Position numbers and translations under genes: made by a program. Source: Ignelater luminosus (taxonomy: Eukaryota; Arthropoda; Insecta; Coleoptera; Elateridae). Taken from it: a DNA stretch of 64,000 nucleotides. Positions 62,925 through 64,000 of the stretch are shown here, piece after piece. Location of the stretch: positions 210,834-274,833 of the forward strand of contig VTPC01090545.1 in the NCBI GenBank assembly GCA_011009095.1. The letters run 5' to 3'. How positions within the stretch are numbered: the first letter of the stretch is position 1; each line of letters begins with the position of its first letter. The notes under the pieces are model-generated. The model was not told the DNA's origin. It saw nothing but the letters and a program-made list of their open reading frames with translations, and did no database searches.

Positions 62925-64000
62925 TAATATTGATTTAAGACTTGAATGGTAAAACATGTATTTAAAATAAAATTTTTAGTATTTAAGAATTTTTACATTT
63001 ATTTGAATCCTGTTCAGGACTAAATACTTTCTATATTGTATTGTATGTTGGAAGATTGCTTTATTGTGATTTATTTCTATATTGTATTAACTTTCTAGTT
63101 TAAAACTGCTGAGTTTTATTATTTGTAACTGTAAGTGAAGTTTACTTACCTGATCTTCGGCATTATATTTATTTAGGAATATTATAAATCAGTTACTTAT
63201 CCATTTCAGTAGGTATCCTTTTATGTTTATGGGTTTTCACAGTAATTGCTTTTGACAATTTTCTAAATACTTATAAATGTATAAGAGATTAAAGTTAAGA
63301 ACTGTCTATTGTTAGGATAGTATACTTTTAAGAAAAGGACTTTGCTATTTTACATAAAAGGCTTTTATTTAAAATTGTATCTAAAAGGGAGGATTACAAT
63401 ATTATATACGGCCCAACTTGCTAAACAATTTGAATTGAAATGTTTTGTTTAAAGACTTCTTTGTATTAACAAAGATTATTCCCTAATCTTTGATATTAAC
63501 ACGTAGCACCTGAAATGTGTCTTAACGAGTTTTGTTATTTTAAAAGGGATATTCATTCAGTCACTAAAAAATGTTCAATTAGAAAAGTTCAAGTTTTGTG
63601 TTGTTTTTTAGTTTAACGAAAAATTACATTATTATGGGTGCTTGGAATATCTAAATAAAATAATAATAAAACGATGCAAATTTGGAGAGGATACAGAGTG
63701 TCTCAAGTTCTATGTTCATCCCTAGAATAAGCCCTGTTTTAAAAGACAGCGTGTAATCTGTCAGAAATAAACATGCTTCTGACTTGTGTGACAAGTGATA
63801 GGGCTGAATTTATGTTGAAAATTATTAGAGAGTAAGATTGTTTTGTTAATATACTAGTTATTGGTTTTATTAACTCGGAATATACAATGCGCGAGAAAAG
63901 TCTGGAATAAATTCGTTATTTGTGAAAGCGTGCATTATCAAGCAATATCCTCGGACACGTCGATTTTCTTTTTTCTTGCGCACATTTTCATATACAAATT
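62925..64000. other. AT-rich region, possible element end
   Basis: No gene recognised. At about 63884 the text TATACAATGCGCGAGAAAAG continues TCTGGAATAAAT and resembles the left ends of mariner-like elements (compare 60981), so an element may begin here and run past the window. Confidence 0.4.

Overview
This is an AT-rich, intron-bearing eukaryotic window. It has spliceosomal introns, AATAAA poly(A) signals and very many Tc1/mariner-type elements with TA target duplications. The encoded proteins (cytosolic malate dehydrogenase, a ZC3H11A-type CCCH zinc-finger protein, a Cep135/Bld10 centriole protein and a secreted Cys-rich DUF4789-like protein) fit an insect. A beetle is my guess, from general familiarity only.

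Layout. 1-10.6 kb holds no host gene I can support, only mobile DNA: a palindromic foldback (1938-3044), a 1.3-kb element carrying a lone DUF4817-like ORF (4677-5977), a GC-rich LTR-like block (about 6.4-7.8 kb), and an apparently intact mariner-like element (8467-9771) inserted into the terminal repeat of a MITE. From 10.6 to 16.3 kb two host genes lie head to head: a six-coding-exon ZC3H11A homologue on the minus strand and Mdh1 on the plus strand, sharing an upstream region of about 0.5 kb. 16.3-21.2 kb is intergenic with element remnants.

21.2-37.8 kb is Cep135/Bld10 on the plus strand; I could join 15 coding exons with continuous phase (898 codons plus stop). Its two large introns (10 and 14) are packed with elements, including a nest at least four deep in intron 14. 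The minus strand from 37.87 to 46.90 kb (with a candidate first exon at 55.6 kb) encodes a secreted Cys-rich protein of about 466 aa with eight Cys-[Tyr/Phe]...Pro-Cys repeats. It converges on Cep135 with only 38 bp between the stop codons as modelled. From about 47 to 55.5 kb is probably its first intron. 57.3-59.7 kb is a decayed non-LTR retroelement on the minus strand, and 60981-62922 is a mariner-like element with long terminal inverted repeats and a broken transposase. The rest is unassigned.

I found no convincing undescribed multi-gene system. The items most worth a second look are the Cep135/DUF4789 tail-to-tail arrangement and its stop/splice ambiguity, the Cys-rich exon inside Cep135, the repeat architecture and remote first exon of the secreted protein, the multi-level nest, and the short element that kept only a transposase DNA-binding ORF. 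All homology statements are from recall of family features; no search was run.
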